64,000 nt of DNA from Paenibacillus bovis (GTDB lineage: Bacteria; Bacillota; Bacilli; Paenibacillales; Paenibacillaceae): positions 3,775,501 through 3,839,500 of the forward strand of contig NZ_CP013023.1 of the NCBI RefSeq assembly GCF_001421015.2, written 5' to 3'. Below the pieces are notes generated by a model. That model saw nothing but the letters and a program-made list of their open reading frames with translations, had not been told where the DNA came from and searched no databases. A program made the position numbers and the translations under genes. Positions 35,478 through 44,378 of the stretch are shown one piece after another (within the stretch, counting starts at the first letter, position 1; the number at the start of each line of letters is the position of its first letter).

Positions 35478-36107
35478 TTACAAAGGAATACTAAAAGATC
35501 CGTAGCTGCCGACAGCTTCATCCAGATCGATCGAAAGACCATGAAAGCTGCCGCTGCCCGTCTGTCTAATATTCCAGCCTGTAAATGTCCGGGAATGCGT
35601 CCAACCTGATGATTCTGCCAGCCAGGTGTAATGAATACCGGGGATATGCTGAATCGCATACTCACATGTAAGGCCCGAACCGTAGATACCTATCTTGTAC
35701 GCATCGCCTCGTGCCTTGAATGTACTTACCAGAGTTTGCATATATTGATGAATACCGTGGCTGAGATCCGCTACAGATGCATCATAATCGATAGTGAAAT
35801 AAATCGCTGATCCCACTGGCTGATGAATTACATTTCTGGCATAGTCATAAGCACTTTTAGCATCCTCACGGCCTGATAATTCCGTAAAATAACCGGATGT
35901 AGTCGGATATCCATTTTCCCATACCGCGACTATTTTTATTCCTCCCCTGCTTAGTACCTCAGCTTCTTCCAATGTCAGATTTTTCTCGGGACGATTAACA
36001 TTATAATATCTGCCTACAAAAGCATATCCTTGCTTGTGAAAATTATCCACTTCATGGATGCAGGATTGTGTGGTATCCAGTCCTTTTACTGTTTGTTCGA
36101 CACTCAT
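35478..36107 (-). CDS. DUF1906 glycoside-hydrolase-like protein (Rv2525c type)
   Basis: 209 residues covering one DUF1906 TIM-barrel: KGLDTTQSC, FVGRYY, GIKIVAVWENG, AIYFTIDYDAS, YKIGIYGSG, YTWLAESSGW and the final GLSIDLDEAVG. The family resembles GH25-type lysozymes and is seen in secreted or phage-related wall enzymes. This one has no signal peptide. Start ATG 36107 with CAAAGGAGC; the longer frame is untranslated. It lies downstream of the split sigma genes and may be one of their targets. Confidence 0.88.
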   Translation of the reverse strand: MSVEQTVKGLDTTQSCIHEVDNFHKQGYAFVGRYYNVNRPEKNLTLEEAEVLSRGGIKIVAVWENGYPTTSGYFTELSGREDAKSAYDYARNVIHQPVGSAIYFTIDYDASVADLSHGIHQYMQTLVSTFKARGDAYKIGIYGSGLTCEYAIQHIPGIHYTWLAESSGWTHSRTFTGWNIRQTGSGSFHGLSIDLDEAVGSYGSFSIPL

Positions 36108-36218
36108 GTTATTCAGCTCCTTTGTTTTTTGTAAAATTAAACAGGAGTTCGCCGCCCTATCAAGAATAATATGAACAGGTACCGGATAGATCTCCTCTCT
36201 ACCAAAGAGGAGTGTACC

Positions 36219-36238
36219 TAACAAGTTGCCGCTTGTTA
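36219..36238. repeat. Inverted repeat between the sigma pair and the DUF1906 gene
   Basis: TAACAAG-N6-CTTGTTA perfect arms, without a T-run, 110 bases upstream of the DUF1906 start. It could be an operator or a weak terminator. Confidence 0.55.
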
Positions 36239-36269
36239 AGTCTGTCTCAAAGAGTACAGATACTCAATC

Positions 36270-36506
36270 TTAGGATTGGGACTCTGTGCTTTTTATTTTA
36301 CGAATTACATATTCCAGCAAATCAGTCTGCAAGGCCTGCATGATCTCCTCTTCGGGCAGCCGAATATACCGGCTGAGTTTTTGCATATCCTGCTGAAAAT
36401 AGGCGATCAACCGCTCCTGGCTTCCTTCCTCTGCCTGTACTATAGCTGCGCATATTTCAGCAAATTCTTTTTGCTCCTTAGTTCCTGCAGCGCTTTGTTT
36501 TTCCAC
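36270..36506 (-). CDS. RsoA-like small protein (HTH_16/sigma region 2-like co-factor)
   Basis: 78 residues from a GTG with AGGCGG 7 bases upstream. The central part (IVQAEEGSQERLIAYFQQDMQKLSRYIRL, then EEEIMQALQTDLLEYVIRK) follows the HTH_16/RsoA pattern, which resembles sigma region 2. It overlaps the upstream sigma gene by 67 bases in another frame, an unusually deep overlap. In B. subtilis SigO needs RsoA for promoter opening; gene order here is the same. Confidence 0.7.
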   Translation of the reverse strand: MEKQSAAGTKEQKEFAEICAAIVQAEEGSQERLIAYFQQDMQKLSRYIRLPEEEIMQALQTDLLEYVIRKIKSTESQS

Positions 36507-36808
36507 CTGTTCACCGCCTGCTGGGTCAGATTGAGTTGCTCTGCCACCTGTTTCTCCGACAGATCTTGCACATACAGCTTTTGAATAATTAGCCTGGCTT
36601 TTGATGAGGAAATATGGCTGAGTGCATACTGAATAAACTCATCTTCGCATAACTGCTGCAATTGACTGCACGCACTATCGACTTCGTTGTAATCCTCTGC
36701 CCACTCGCACTCTCGCTTGATATGTGCTCTTGTCTTGCTCTGCAGACGCCATGCACTTCGTTTGAGCTCGACCAGACATTCCTCATAAGTACACAACACA
36801 GGATTCAT
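36440..36808 (-). CDS. Sigma-70 region 4-type factor (SigO-like)
   Basis: 122 residues. The C-terminal half is a region 4 helix-turn-helix: ARLIIQKLYVQDLSEKQVAEQLNLTQQAVNRWKNKALQEL. The N-terminal part is helical and charged and lacks a clear region 2, so -10 recognition probably comes from the overlapping partner. It is shorter than B. subtilis SigO. ATG 36808 has AAAGGAGGTGA. It is divergent from the RhiA-like gene and upstream of the DUF1906 gene. Confidence 0.75.
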   Translation of the reverse strand: MNPVLCTYEECLVELKRSAWRLQSKTRAHIKRECEWAEDYNEVDSACSQLQQLCEDEFIQYALSHISSSKARLIIQKLYVQDLSEKQVAEQLNLTQQAVNRWKNKALQELRSKKNLLKYAQL

Positions 36809-36971
36809 TTGATATCACCTCCTTTGCTGCCATTTACTTGCAGTATAGATTAGCTCCAATTATACGAAGCGAAATTTCCATATTCAACCAATTTATTTTT
36901 GGAAATCGTTTGTAAATCAAGGTCTGTCGATTCCATTCTATATAGGAGCGACAAATCGCTTCTGAACAGTG

Positions 36972-36985
36972 ATAGCGGCCGCTAT
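36972..36985. repeat. 14-base perfect palindrome upstream of the RhiA-like gene
   Basis: ATAGCGGCCGCTAT lies 17 bases before the ribosome binding site, in the divergent region with the sigma gene. It may bind a dimeric regulator or fold in the leader. Confidence 0.6.
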
Positions 36986-37015
36986 TCCAAAAAAACATAT
37001 CCGGGAGGAATATCT

Positions 37016-37633
37016 ATGGGACAGCAATATGAAGTGGTTTTTATCAATAATTCATCCAACGCGGGACATGCCTGTTTGTATCAGACGCTGCCAAAGCAAA
37101 GCAGCTCCTCTTCGATTCAATCACTTGCCTGGTTGACCGAAGGTGCTCACAGCAACACCAAAGTCCGCTTCGACTGGTCGGTTGATTATTGCTTTGTCTG
37201 GTCGGAGACAGGTACGTTGAAGCCCGGCGTTATCTTTGATGCTTCTCAGACGATTGATGTTCCTTCCCTGCAAAGCAGCAACAGCATTACTCTTTCCCGT
37301 GATCAATATGGCTTCTTTTTTCAGGCTCCTGTAAAAGGGGTAGCCGGTCAACTGACGATGGCTTTTGATGAAACCGTCCCTTCCTCTCTCGGTGCGGCAG
37401 GAGTAGGCATGTCCGGAGCGGGAACCTTTATTATTCCCACCCAGCCCAATTATGAAGAAATTTTCACTCCCCATCCGGAATACTGGATCACTTTCGGCAA
37501 CTACACTCAGGGTCAGGTCATGAATATAGAAGGGATTACACACACACAGCAGATTGATTTCCCGGCTAATGTGTATTCCATGACGGCAACACTGAATGCA
37601 GACAATTCCTGGACTCTTAGTCCAACCGAGTAA
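37016..37633 (+). CDS. RhiA-like protein
   Basis: 205 residues, beta-rich, no signal peptide. It starts YEVVFINNSSNAGHACLYQTLP, continues SLAWLTEGAHSNTKVRFDWSVDYCFVWSETG and FDASQTI, and matches what I know of Rhizobium RhiA and its homologues in soil bacteria. RhiA is quorum-controlled and linked to the rhizosphere; its biochemical role is unknown. ATG 37016 has CGGGAGGAA. A terminator follows. It is divergent from the split sigma factor, so it could be a target. Confidence 0.75.
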   Translation: MGQQYEVVFINNSSNAGHACLYQTLPKQSSSSSIQSLAWLTEGAHSNTKVRFDWSVDYCFVWSETGTLKPGVIFDASQTIDVPSLQSSNSITLSRDQYGFFFQAPVKGVAGQLTMAFDETVPSSLGAAGVGMSGAGTFIIPTQPNYEEIFTPHPEYWITFGNYTQGQVMNIEGITHTQQIDFPANVYSMTATLNADNSWTLSPTE

Positions 37634-37664
37634 TTACCGTATTACACACTGCTGCTTATGATGG

Positions 37665-37693
37665 GGCCGCCTTTTTACTAGGTGGCCTTTTTT
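37665..37693 (+). terminator. Intrinsic terminator of the RhiA-like gene
   Basis: GGCCGCC / GGTGGCC then TTTTTT. Confidence 0.85.
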
Positions 37694-37887
37694 ATGCATG
37701 ATTTTATAAATACCAGCAGCCAGGGTGCCCGGGATTGGCTGTATCTCTTTTATACAGGATGGTAGAGTCATTCTTATAGTGATTGCTGTCATTCGTTATG
37801 TAATATAATTCCATGACTGTCATGTCATCAAACGCTGTGCAAAACCGGTCTATAGAGACCGGTCAAGTGGCGTCAGGAAGTCTGAAG

Positions 37888-38532
37888 TTATTTGGCCTGC
37901 AGATACATGAGTGCACTCATGCGATCATTCACGCCCATTTTGGCATAAATAATACTGATGTAGTTACGCACAGTTCCACTATGAATATACAGCTGCTGGG
38001 CAATCTGCTTATTGGTAAGCCCCTTTCTCATAAGCGTGATAATCTCCTGTTCCCGCCTTGTAAAATCAGCGAACTGACCGAAAGCGGTTCGGTCAGTCTC
38101 TATTAATTGCCGATTTATCATTTCTGCCAGCTGAATAGCGACAGCTGCCGGCATCGTAAACTGTCCGGCTGTCACACTGCGAATCGTCTGAATCAATAGA
38201 CGGCTGTCCATATCCTTGAGTAGATAACCATTGGCTCCGCTTCTCATACCTTCCATAATATATTGCTCATCCATAAAGGTGGAGAGCAGCAGCACAATCA
38301 CATCGGGATGATGCTGTTTGATTTTACGGGCGCAGCATATTCCATCCATAACCGGCATCTGAATATCCAGCAGCACAATATCAGGCTCGTTCCGGTGTAC
38401 CATTTCCCAGGCTTCCTGGCCGTTCGCAGCTGTATTCACGACGATGATGTCTTCTTCCAATTCCAGTATGGTCTTTAGCCCTTCCCTCATCAGCGTCTGA
38501 TCATCCGCCACCAGCAATTTCAGCTCATTCAT
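37888..38532 (-). CDS. NarL/FixJ-family response regulator
   Basis: 214 residues. Receiver: VADDQTLMREGL, phospho-acceptor in IVLLDIQMPVMDG, and YLLKDMD. LuxR-type output: FTRREQEIITLMRKGLTNKQIAQQLYIHSGTVRNYISIIYAKMGV. It belongs to the DesR/LiaR-like group. ATG 38532 has GGGAGAAG and overlaps the kinase stop by 8 bases. Targets are unknown. Confidence 0.94.
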   Translation of the reverse strand: MNELKLLVADDQTLMREGLKTILELEEDIIVVNTAANGQEAWEMVHRNEPDIVLLDIQMPVMDGICCARKIKQHHPDVIVLLLSTFMDEQYIMEGMRSGANGYLLKDMDSRLLIQTIRSVTAGQFTMPAAVAIQLAEMINRQLIETDRTAFGQFADFTRREQEIITLMRKGLTNKQIAQQLYIHSGTVRNYISIIYAKMGVNDRMSALMYLQAK

Positions 38533-39382
38533 AAGCTTCTCCCGCTGCATTACATATCGGCATCTGAATAAACAGTTGGGTCCAGTCGGGAGTGTTCGAA
38601 CACAAATTAAGCGTCCCCCCTCCATCTTCGACCCGCTGCTGTAATGTACTTAATCCAAACCCAAAATGAACCTTAGATGGGCAGCTGCCTTTATTGGCAA
38701 GTTTGAATACGATCTGCTCGTTCTGCTGATGCAGCCAAAACCGGAAACAGCCGCTGCGTCCATGCCGGATTCCGTTCGTAATTCCTTCCTGCAGCGCCTG
38801 ACAGATCAATTTCTGCTGGGAATAAGCAAGCTCCGGGAGAGATCCGACGGCACAATCAATCTCAATAGAAGTGTGTTTATAAATATTATTAATAATGAGG
38901 GCAATTTCGGAGGTTAGATTCATCGAGGGAGTCTGACTGGCCATATGATGAATAAATCGCCGAATCTCCTCGATTCCGTGCCGGATCAGTTCCTGAGAAG
39001 ATTCGAGCTTTTCGCGTGTCACAGTTGGATTGATATCCAGCAGCTTTTGGGCTATGTCCAGCTGGATCACGGAAATAGTCAGTGTATGACTGACAACATT
39101 ATGAATATCCCTTGCAATGCGACGTCGTTCTTCGGTTAGCAGCTGCTCGGTGATCCATTGCTCAGTCAATAATGTGCTAGGATATTGCACTGGAGATGTA
39201 CAATAATGAAAATCTGCCTGTTTATTAGGGAAACTGTGCGAAGAAGCAGACAAACCAAGCGGAATGGTCTGTTCGTCTATCGCTGCATGCGGTATGACAG
39301 GAATGTCTGCGTATTTCTTCTGTGAACGCTGATTTTGTTTTGTTTTGCAATGCAGTGCCGATCCAACGTTGGCTGATTTCAT
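38525..39382 (-). CDS. Soluble HisKA_3-type sensor histidine kinase
   Basis: 285 residues with no membrane helix. The first 75 residues are polar and unrecognised. Then the dimerisation/phospho-acceptor helix EERRRIARDIHNVVSHTLT (His in DIHN), the ATPase N box QEGITNGIRHG and the G box FGFGLSTLQQRV follow. Most HisKA_3 kinases such as DesK or LiaS carry membrane sensors, so this one must sense inside the cell or through a partner. ATG 39382 has GGGAGGAGC. Operon with the regulator. Confidence 0.9.
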   Translation of the reverse strand: MKSANVGSALHCKTKQNQRSQKKYADIPVIPHAAIDEQTIPLGLSASSHSFPNKQADFHYCTSPVQYPSTLLTEQWITEQLLTEERRRIARDIHNVVSHTLTISVIQLDIAQKLLDINPTVTREKLESSQELIRHGIEEIRRFIHHMASQTPSMNLTSEIALIINNIYKHTSIEIDCAVGSLPELAYSQQKLICQALQEGITNGIRHGRSGCFRFWLHQQNEQIVFKLANKGSCPSKVHFGFGLSTLQQRVEDGGGTLNLCSNTPDWTQLFIQMPICNAAGEAYE

Positions 39383-39912
39383 TGTAACGCTCCTCCCTCG
39401 TATCATTTTCAGGGAAACAGAATATAAGCATGTCCACAAACAGCGAAAGCATCCGAACCGATACTCTTGATTATGAATGGATGATCGCTCTGTAAATGAT
39501 GCTAAGATCTATGCATTGATCTTCGATGTCTCTCTGTTTCTCTCCATCCCTCCTTCTTTTCTTGCCAACAGAATTATCCATTAAAGGATAATAAATCCTG
39601 TTTATATTTATTATATCGCTGTTCTGAGCAAAATATGCAGGTATCTCCATCATGGACCGGTCTCTTTCTGCTTCGTATTTATCTGCTTATCCGGCTGTCC
39701 AAACTGAAACATCTGTAGCGCCTATCCTGCTATTGTTGTACAATAAAATGCGGTAAACCTATTTGACGAGCGGGTTATTATTGTCTATTTTCGTGTTTCT
39801 GCAGCCAATATTCACAGCTGTCGAGAAACGATGTTTCCTGTTTACAGAATAAACAGCTTTTTGTACAGCTTACCCGGGCTCTGAAAGAAATAAATCATAA
39901 GGATGGTTATAC
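39383..39912. other. Intergenic region with a promoter for the methyltransferase
   Basis: 530 bases with no supported gene. A good promoter TTGACG (39763-39768), 17 bases, TATTTT (39786-39791) points to the methyltransferase at 39913. The left 300 bases hold pyrimidine-rich, AT-rich DNA and presumably the kinase promoter. Confidence 0.55.
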
Positions 39913-40776
39913 ATGTATATTGCAGATCAATGGAAAGATTATGAATTAATCGATACCGGTGATGGAGAGCGTCTGGAGCGTTGGGGAGAAATTCTGCTGC
40001 GTCGTCCCGATCCACAGATCATCTGGCCCAAAAAATCCGATGATCCACGCTGGAATCAGGTACACGGTCATTATCACCGCAGTTCCTCCGGTGGTGGCGA
40101 ATGGGAATGGAAACGCAAAATTCCGGAAAAATGGGATCTTGGTTACCAGCAGTTGAAATTCCATATCAAACCAACCAACTTCAAGCATACCGGTCTGTTC
40201 CCGGAGCAGGCAGCCAACTGGAGCTGGATGATGGACAAAATCCGCAATGCCGGACGTCCAATCTCTGTGCTTAACCTATTTGCCTATACAGGCGGAGCAA
40301 CCGTAGCCGCTTCTTCGGCAGGCGCGGAAGTAGTACATGTCGATGCAGCCAAAGGCATGGTCCAGTGGGCCAAAGAAAATCATCAATTATCCGGTATCGG
40401 CGATCGTCCTGTACGCTTTATTACTGATGACGTATTCAAGTTTGTACAGCGTGAACAACGCCGCGGCAACAAATATGACGCTATTATTATGGACCCTCCT
40501 TCCTACGGACGCGGACCGGGTGGAGAAATGTGGAAGCTGGAACAGAGCCTGTATCCATTCCTCGAATCCTGCATGAGCATTATGTCCGATCAACCGTTGT
40601 TCCTGCTAATCAACTCGTATACTACAGGTCTGGCTCCAACCGTATTGTCCAATATCCTGAGCATGACGATGAAGCAGCGTTACGGCGGTACCATTTCTTC
40701 CGGAGAGATCGGTCTGCCGATTACCAATTCGGGGATGACTCTTCCATGCGGTATTCTGGGCCGCTGGGAAAGCTGA
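39913..40776 (+). CDS. Class I SAM-dependent rRNA methyltransferase (RlmK-like)
   Basis: 287 residues. SAM site: VLNLFAYTGGATVAASSAGAEVVHVDAAK. Catalytic loop: IIMDPPSYGRGPGGE. The N-terminal half contains the KIPEKWDLGYQQLKFHIKPTNFKHTGLFPEQ segment of the Methyltrans_SAM family, close to RlmK/RlmI but without a PUA domain. Probable target: 23S rRNA. Six bases separate it from the pseudouridine synthase, so both likely belong to one RNA-modification operon. Confidence 0.9.
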   Translation: MYIADQWKDYELIDTGDGERLERWGEILLRRPDPQIIWPKKSDDPRWNQVHGHYHRSSSGGGEWEWKRKIPEKWDLGYQQLKFHIKPTNFKHTGLFPEQAANWSWMMDKIRNAGRPISVLNLFAYTGGATVAASSAGAEVVHVDAAKGMVQWAKENHQLSGIGDRPVRFITDDVFKFVQREQRRGNKYDAIIMDPPSYGRGPGGEMWKLEQSLYPFLESCMSIMSDQPLFLLINSYTTGLAPTVLSNILSMTMKQRYGGTISSGEIGLPITNSGMTLPCGILGRWES

Positions 40777-40782
40777 TCAGGT

Positions 40783-41508
40783 ATGAGCACATCGAACACA
40801 TCTATTCCAGTTTTATTCGAGGATAATCATGTACTGGCTGTAGTCAAACCGGTGAATATACCTTCTCAGGAAGACAACACTGGTGACCCTGATATGCTGA
40901 CCCTGCTCAAAGCGGATCTCAAGCAGCGGCATAATAAACCAGGCAATGTATTTCTGGGTCTGGTTCATCGGCTGGATCGTCCAGTTGGTGGCGCAATGGT
41001 GTTTGCCAAAACGTCCAAAGCCGCTTCCCGCTTGTCCGAGACGGTACGCAGCCGCAGTATGATCAAGCAGTATGCTGCTGTTGTACGCGGTGTACCTGCG
41101 CGTACACAGGGTACTTTAAAAGACACGCTGCTCAAGGATTCACGCACCAATACAGTTGCGGTCGTGAAACCGGGAACAGCCGGTGGCAAAGAGGCTGTAC
41201 TGGATTATGAAGTTATCGCCAGTACAGGAGAGCTCTCGCTTGTACTGATTCATCTGCATACCGGACGTTCGCATCAGATTCGTGTACAGATGGCCCATAG
41301 CGGTCATCCGCTGTATGGTGATCAGAAATATGGTGCCGAGGTAAACAGCAAAGGCGAGCAACTGGCACTCTGGTCGGTATGCACAGGTATACCGCATCCG
41401 GTCTCCAAAGAAATGATGACATTTGTCTCGCTGCCTCCGCGTACACGTCCATGGACCCAATGGAATGAAGCGGTATATGAACAGATTCGAGTTCAGCTTG
41501 GTGAGTAA
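40783..41508 (+). CDS. RluA-family pseudouridine synthase
   Basis: 241 residues without an S4 domain. The catalytic motif is VHRLDRPVGGAMVFAKT (Asp in HRLDR), and the later LIHLHTGRSHQIRVQMAHSGHPLYGDQKYG is typical. It isomerises uridines in rRNA or tRNA; the exact site is not clear. Start ATG 40783, probably coupled to the methyltransferase. It ends at a strong terminator. Confidence 0.93.
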   Translation: MSTSNTSIPVLFEDNHVLAVVKPVNIPSQEDNTGDPDMLTLLKADLKQRHNKPGNVFLGLVHRLDRPVGGAMVFAKTSKAASRLSETVRSRSMIKQYAAVVRGVPARTQGTLKDTLLKDSRTNTVAVVKPGTAGGKEAVLDYEVIASTGELSLVLIHLHTGRSHQIRVQMAHSGHPLYGDQKYGAEVNSKGEQLALWSVCTGIPHPVSKEMMTFVSLPPRTRPWTQWNEAVYEQIRVQLGE

Positions 41509-41581
41509 TCCGCCTGGTGAATCGAGATAAATTTCACATAATAAATGAGTTTATAAAATAAACAAGTTTATAGAACAATCT

Positions 41582-41642
41582 AAAAAAAGCTTTTCCACAT
41601 GTATTCTCGGGGTAGTCAAAGAATACAGGGAAAAGCTTTTTT
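41582..41642. terminator. Bidirectional intrinsic terminator
   Basis: AAAAAAAGCTTTTCC / GGAAAAGCTTTTTT with inner GTATTC/GAATAC, between convergent pseudouridine synthase and parC. Confidence 0.9.
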
Positions 41643-41650
41643 GGTTATTT

Positions 41651-41724
41651 GTATTTAGTATTTAGTATTTAGTATCTAATGTTTAGTATTTAGTGCTTAT
41701 TGCTCGTTTAGTGCTTATTGCTCG
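41651..41724. repeat. Short tandem repeats: TATTTAG units and two 18-base copies
   Basis: Units of TATTTAG with small changes run from 41652 to about 41693. Then TTTAGTGCTTATTGCTCG occurs twice head to tail (41689-41706, 41707-41724). They lie just past the parC stop and look like slipped-strand products. Confidence 0.9.
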
Positions 41725-41750
41725 TTATGGGTTACTGTCATTTTGATCGA

Positions 41751-44213
41751 TTACTTACTGGCAGCAGATGATGATAAGTCTTCCAATACAGTAATAATCG
41801 TATCATTTTTGTCGAGTGTTACAATCGATTTGCCGATATGTCGGCGTTCATCAGTCTGCAAAGCAAGCTTGCTGTTAAATGGAATTGTACGATTTGGCGG
41901 TACGATCGCTATAAAGGATCGATTATCTTTGCAGACAAAGGCGGCAATAATCCGATTGCCATTCGGCTTCACACGTTTGCCTTCTTTGAGTTCAAAGGTT
42001 GATACTCCCTTGCCTCCGCGGCTCTGTGTCTGGTACTGCAGCATAGATGTACGTTTGGCATAACCTAGATCCGTCATGACCATCAGCTGCCCATCTTCTT
42101 CCCCATCTACCCACAGTGAAATAGCTACCTCATCATTGTCCATCAGTTGAATACCACGTACTCCGGTAGATACTCTGCCCATTGGACTGACTTCCTCCGC
42201 ACGGAAGCGGATACTCATCCCGTTACGTGTAATCAGCATCAGATCACGTGCCTGATCGCCACGGCTGACCGATATTACTTCGTCGCCTTCACCCAGCTTG
42301 CAGGCAGCTACAGCGCCGGAGCGCTTGGTTGCATAATCTTTCACTTCGGTACGTTTGACCTGTCCGCGCTTGGTGACAAATACGAGACTACCTGTCTCTT
42401 CTTCCAGATTGCGTACCGGAATAATATCAACTATCCGATCTTCCCTGGTCATCGAAATTACATTGACAATGGCTGTACCAGTCTCTTTCCATTTGAAATC
42501 CGGAATCTGATGCACCGGCAGCAAGAAATACTGACCGCGCTGCGTGAAGATCAGCAAACTGTCCAGCGTATTGACATCGATCACCTGACGAATAAAGTCA
42601 TCTTCTCTCGCTCCCGAACCGCTGCGCTCTGCTCCCGATCGGTTGAATGACATCATGCTCGTACGCTTGATGTAACCGCCATTGGACAGCGTAACCAGCA
42701 CGTCTTCCGAATTTACCATAACTTCCAGATTGACTTTCAGTTCTTCTACTTCATAACGGATTTCGGAGCGACGCTCGATTCCGTATTTATCATAGCTTTC
42801 CATCAATTCTTTTTTGATGACACCGATCAGCTTTTTGTCGCTGTCCAGAATCGATTGGAGATTTTTGATTTTTTTCTGGATATCACTCAGTTCTTTTTCG
42901 ACCTGATTAATTTCCAGATTGGTTAGACGATACAATTGCAAGCTGAGAATCGCATCGGCCTGACGCTCGGTCAACCCGAACATCCACTGTAGATTCTGAT
43001 GGGCATCCTGACGGTTTTTGGATGCTTTGATCGCTGAGATCACTTCATCCAGAATATTCAGTGCTTTGGCGAGACCTTCCAGTACATGCGCACGATCTTC
43101 CAGTTTATCCAGATCATAGCGTGTACGGCGGGTTACCACTTCACGCTGGTGAGCGATATACGCCTGCAAGATACTTTTTAGACCGAGCTGCTGCGGGGCC
43201 TTGTTGACGATAGCTACCATATTAAAGTTATAAGCTACCTGCAGATCTGTTTTTTTGAGCAGATACGCCAGTATGCCTTCGGCATCGGCATCTTTTTTCA
43301 GTTCCACTACAATACGCAGACCATCCCGTCCGCTCTCGTCGCGTACTTCGGCGATACCTTCTACTTTTTTCTCCAGGCGGATATTTTCCATAGCTGTTAC
43401 CAGACGTACCTTGACCACCTGGTATGGAATCTCGGTAATAACAATCTGCTGCTTGCCGCCGCGCATGGTCTCGATTTCTGTTTTGGAGCGTACATAGATA
43501 CGTCCTTTACCCGTTTCGTAGGCATCACGAATACCGCTGCCGCCCATAATAATGCCACCGGTCGGGAAATCCGGACCTTTGACATAATTCATCAGTTCGT
43601 CCAGCTCCATCGATGGATTCTCCATCAGAGCGATACAAGCTTCGATTACTTCACGCAGGCTGTGCGGTGGAATCTCGGTCGCAAAACCGGAAGAAATACC
43701 ACTGACTCCATTAACCAGCAGATTCGGATAACGAGCCGGCAGAACGGTTGGTTCCTTGGTCGTATTATCGAAATTATCTTTGAACTGTACTGTATTACGG
43801 TCTATATCACGCAGAATCTCCATGGCAATAGAAGATAAACGTGCTTCAGTATAACGCATTGCTGCTGCTGGATCATCATCGGGAGAACCCCAGTTACCAT
43901 GACCATCAACCAGCGTATGTCCCATTTTCCATGGCTGTGCCATACGTACCATGCCATCATAGATAGAAGAATCACCGTGCGGGTGATAGTTACCCATCAC
44001 ATCACCGACGGTTTTAGCGGATTTGCGATAGCCTTTTTCCGGTGTATTGCCGGATTCGTACATTGCATAGAGAATACGGCGCTGTACCGGTTTTAGTCCA
44101 TCCCGTACATCGGGAATCGCGCGATCCTGGATAATATATTTGGAATAACGACCAAATCGGTCTCCGACGACTTCTTCAAGAAACGCCGGCATGTACTGTT
44201 CATTTGTAGCCAT
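41751..44213 (-). CDS. parC: DNA topoisomerase IV subunit A
   Basis: 820 residues. It begins [36 protein letters not shown]. The QRDR segment [18 protein letters not shown] has the normal Ser. The active-site Tyr lies in [11 protein letters not shown]. The C-terminal part carries six beta-pinwheel repeats ([55 protein letters not shown]). It decatenates chromosomes with ParE. ATG 44213 has AAGGTGA. In relatives it directly follows parE; here an AIPR gene and its terminator lie between, so parC needs its own promoter. Confidence 0.97.
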   Translation of the reverse strand: MATNEQYMPAFLEEVVGDRFGRYSKYIIQDRAIPDVRDGLKPVQRRILYAMYESGNTPEKGYRKSAKTVGDVMGNYHPHGDSSIYDGMVRMAQPWKMGHTLVDGHGNWGSPDDDPAAAMRYTEARLSSIAMEILRDIDRNTVQFKDNFDNTTKEPTVLPARYPNLLVNGVSGISSGFATEIPPHSLREVIEACIALMENPSMELDELMNYVKGPDFPTGGIIMGGSGIRDAYETGKGRIYVRSKTEIETMRGGKQQIVITEIPYQVVKVRLVTAMENIRLEKKVEGIAEVRDESGRDGLRIVVELKKDADAEGILAYLLKKTDLQVAYNFNMVAIVNKAPQQLGLKSILQAYIAHQREVVTRRTRYDLDKLEDRAHVLEGLAKALNILDEVISAIKASKNRQDAHQNLQWMFGLTERQADAILSLQLYRLTNLEINQVEKELSDIQKKIKNLQSILDSDKKLIGVIKKELMESYDKYGIERRSEIRYEVEELKVNLEVMVNSEDVLVTLSNGGYIKRTSMMSFNRSGAERSGSGAREDDFIRQVIDVNTLDSLLIFTQRGQYFLLPVHQIPDFKWKETGTAIVNVISMTREDRIVDIIPVRNLEEETGSLVFVTKRGQVKRTEVKDYATKRSGAVAACKLGEGDEVISVSRGDQARDLMLITRNGMSIRFRAEEVSPMGRVSTGVRGIQLMDNDEVAISLWVDGEEDGQLMVMTDLGYAKRTSMLQYQTQSRGGKGVSTFELKEGKRVKPNGNRIIAAFVCKDNRSFIAIVPPNRTIPFNSKLALQTDERRHIGKSIVTLDKNDTIITVLEDLSSSAASK

Positions 44214-44286
44214 CCGTTCACCTTACCTTCCAGCCGCAGCCGGATTATTTTATCAAACCTGAATCAAATAGAAATAGCCATTCGTG

Positions 44287-44333
44287 CAAAAAGGAATGAA
44301 AACCCTTATTGTATATAGGTAGTTTTCATTCCT
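44287..44333 (-). terminator. Terminator between the AIPR gene and parC
   Basis: AGGAATGAAAAC / GTTTTCATTCCT followed by TTTTT on the minus strand. It would stop transcripts from parE-AIPR before parC. Confidence 0.85.
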
Positions 44334-44378
44334 AATAGTAAAATTCTAAAATGAAGGTGCTCTAAATATATTTAAAAT

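Noticed and set aside
41751..44213. Quinolone-resistance change in ParC
   Set aside because: HGDSSIYDG keeps the normal Ser; Asp at the next hot spot is common in this lineage as far as I know.
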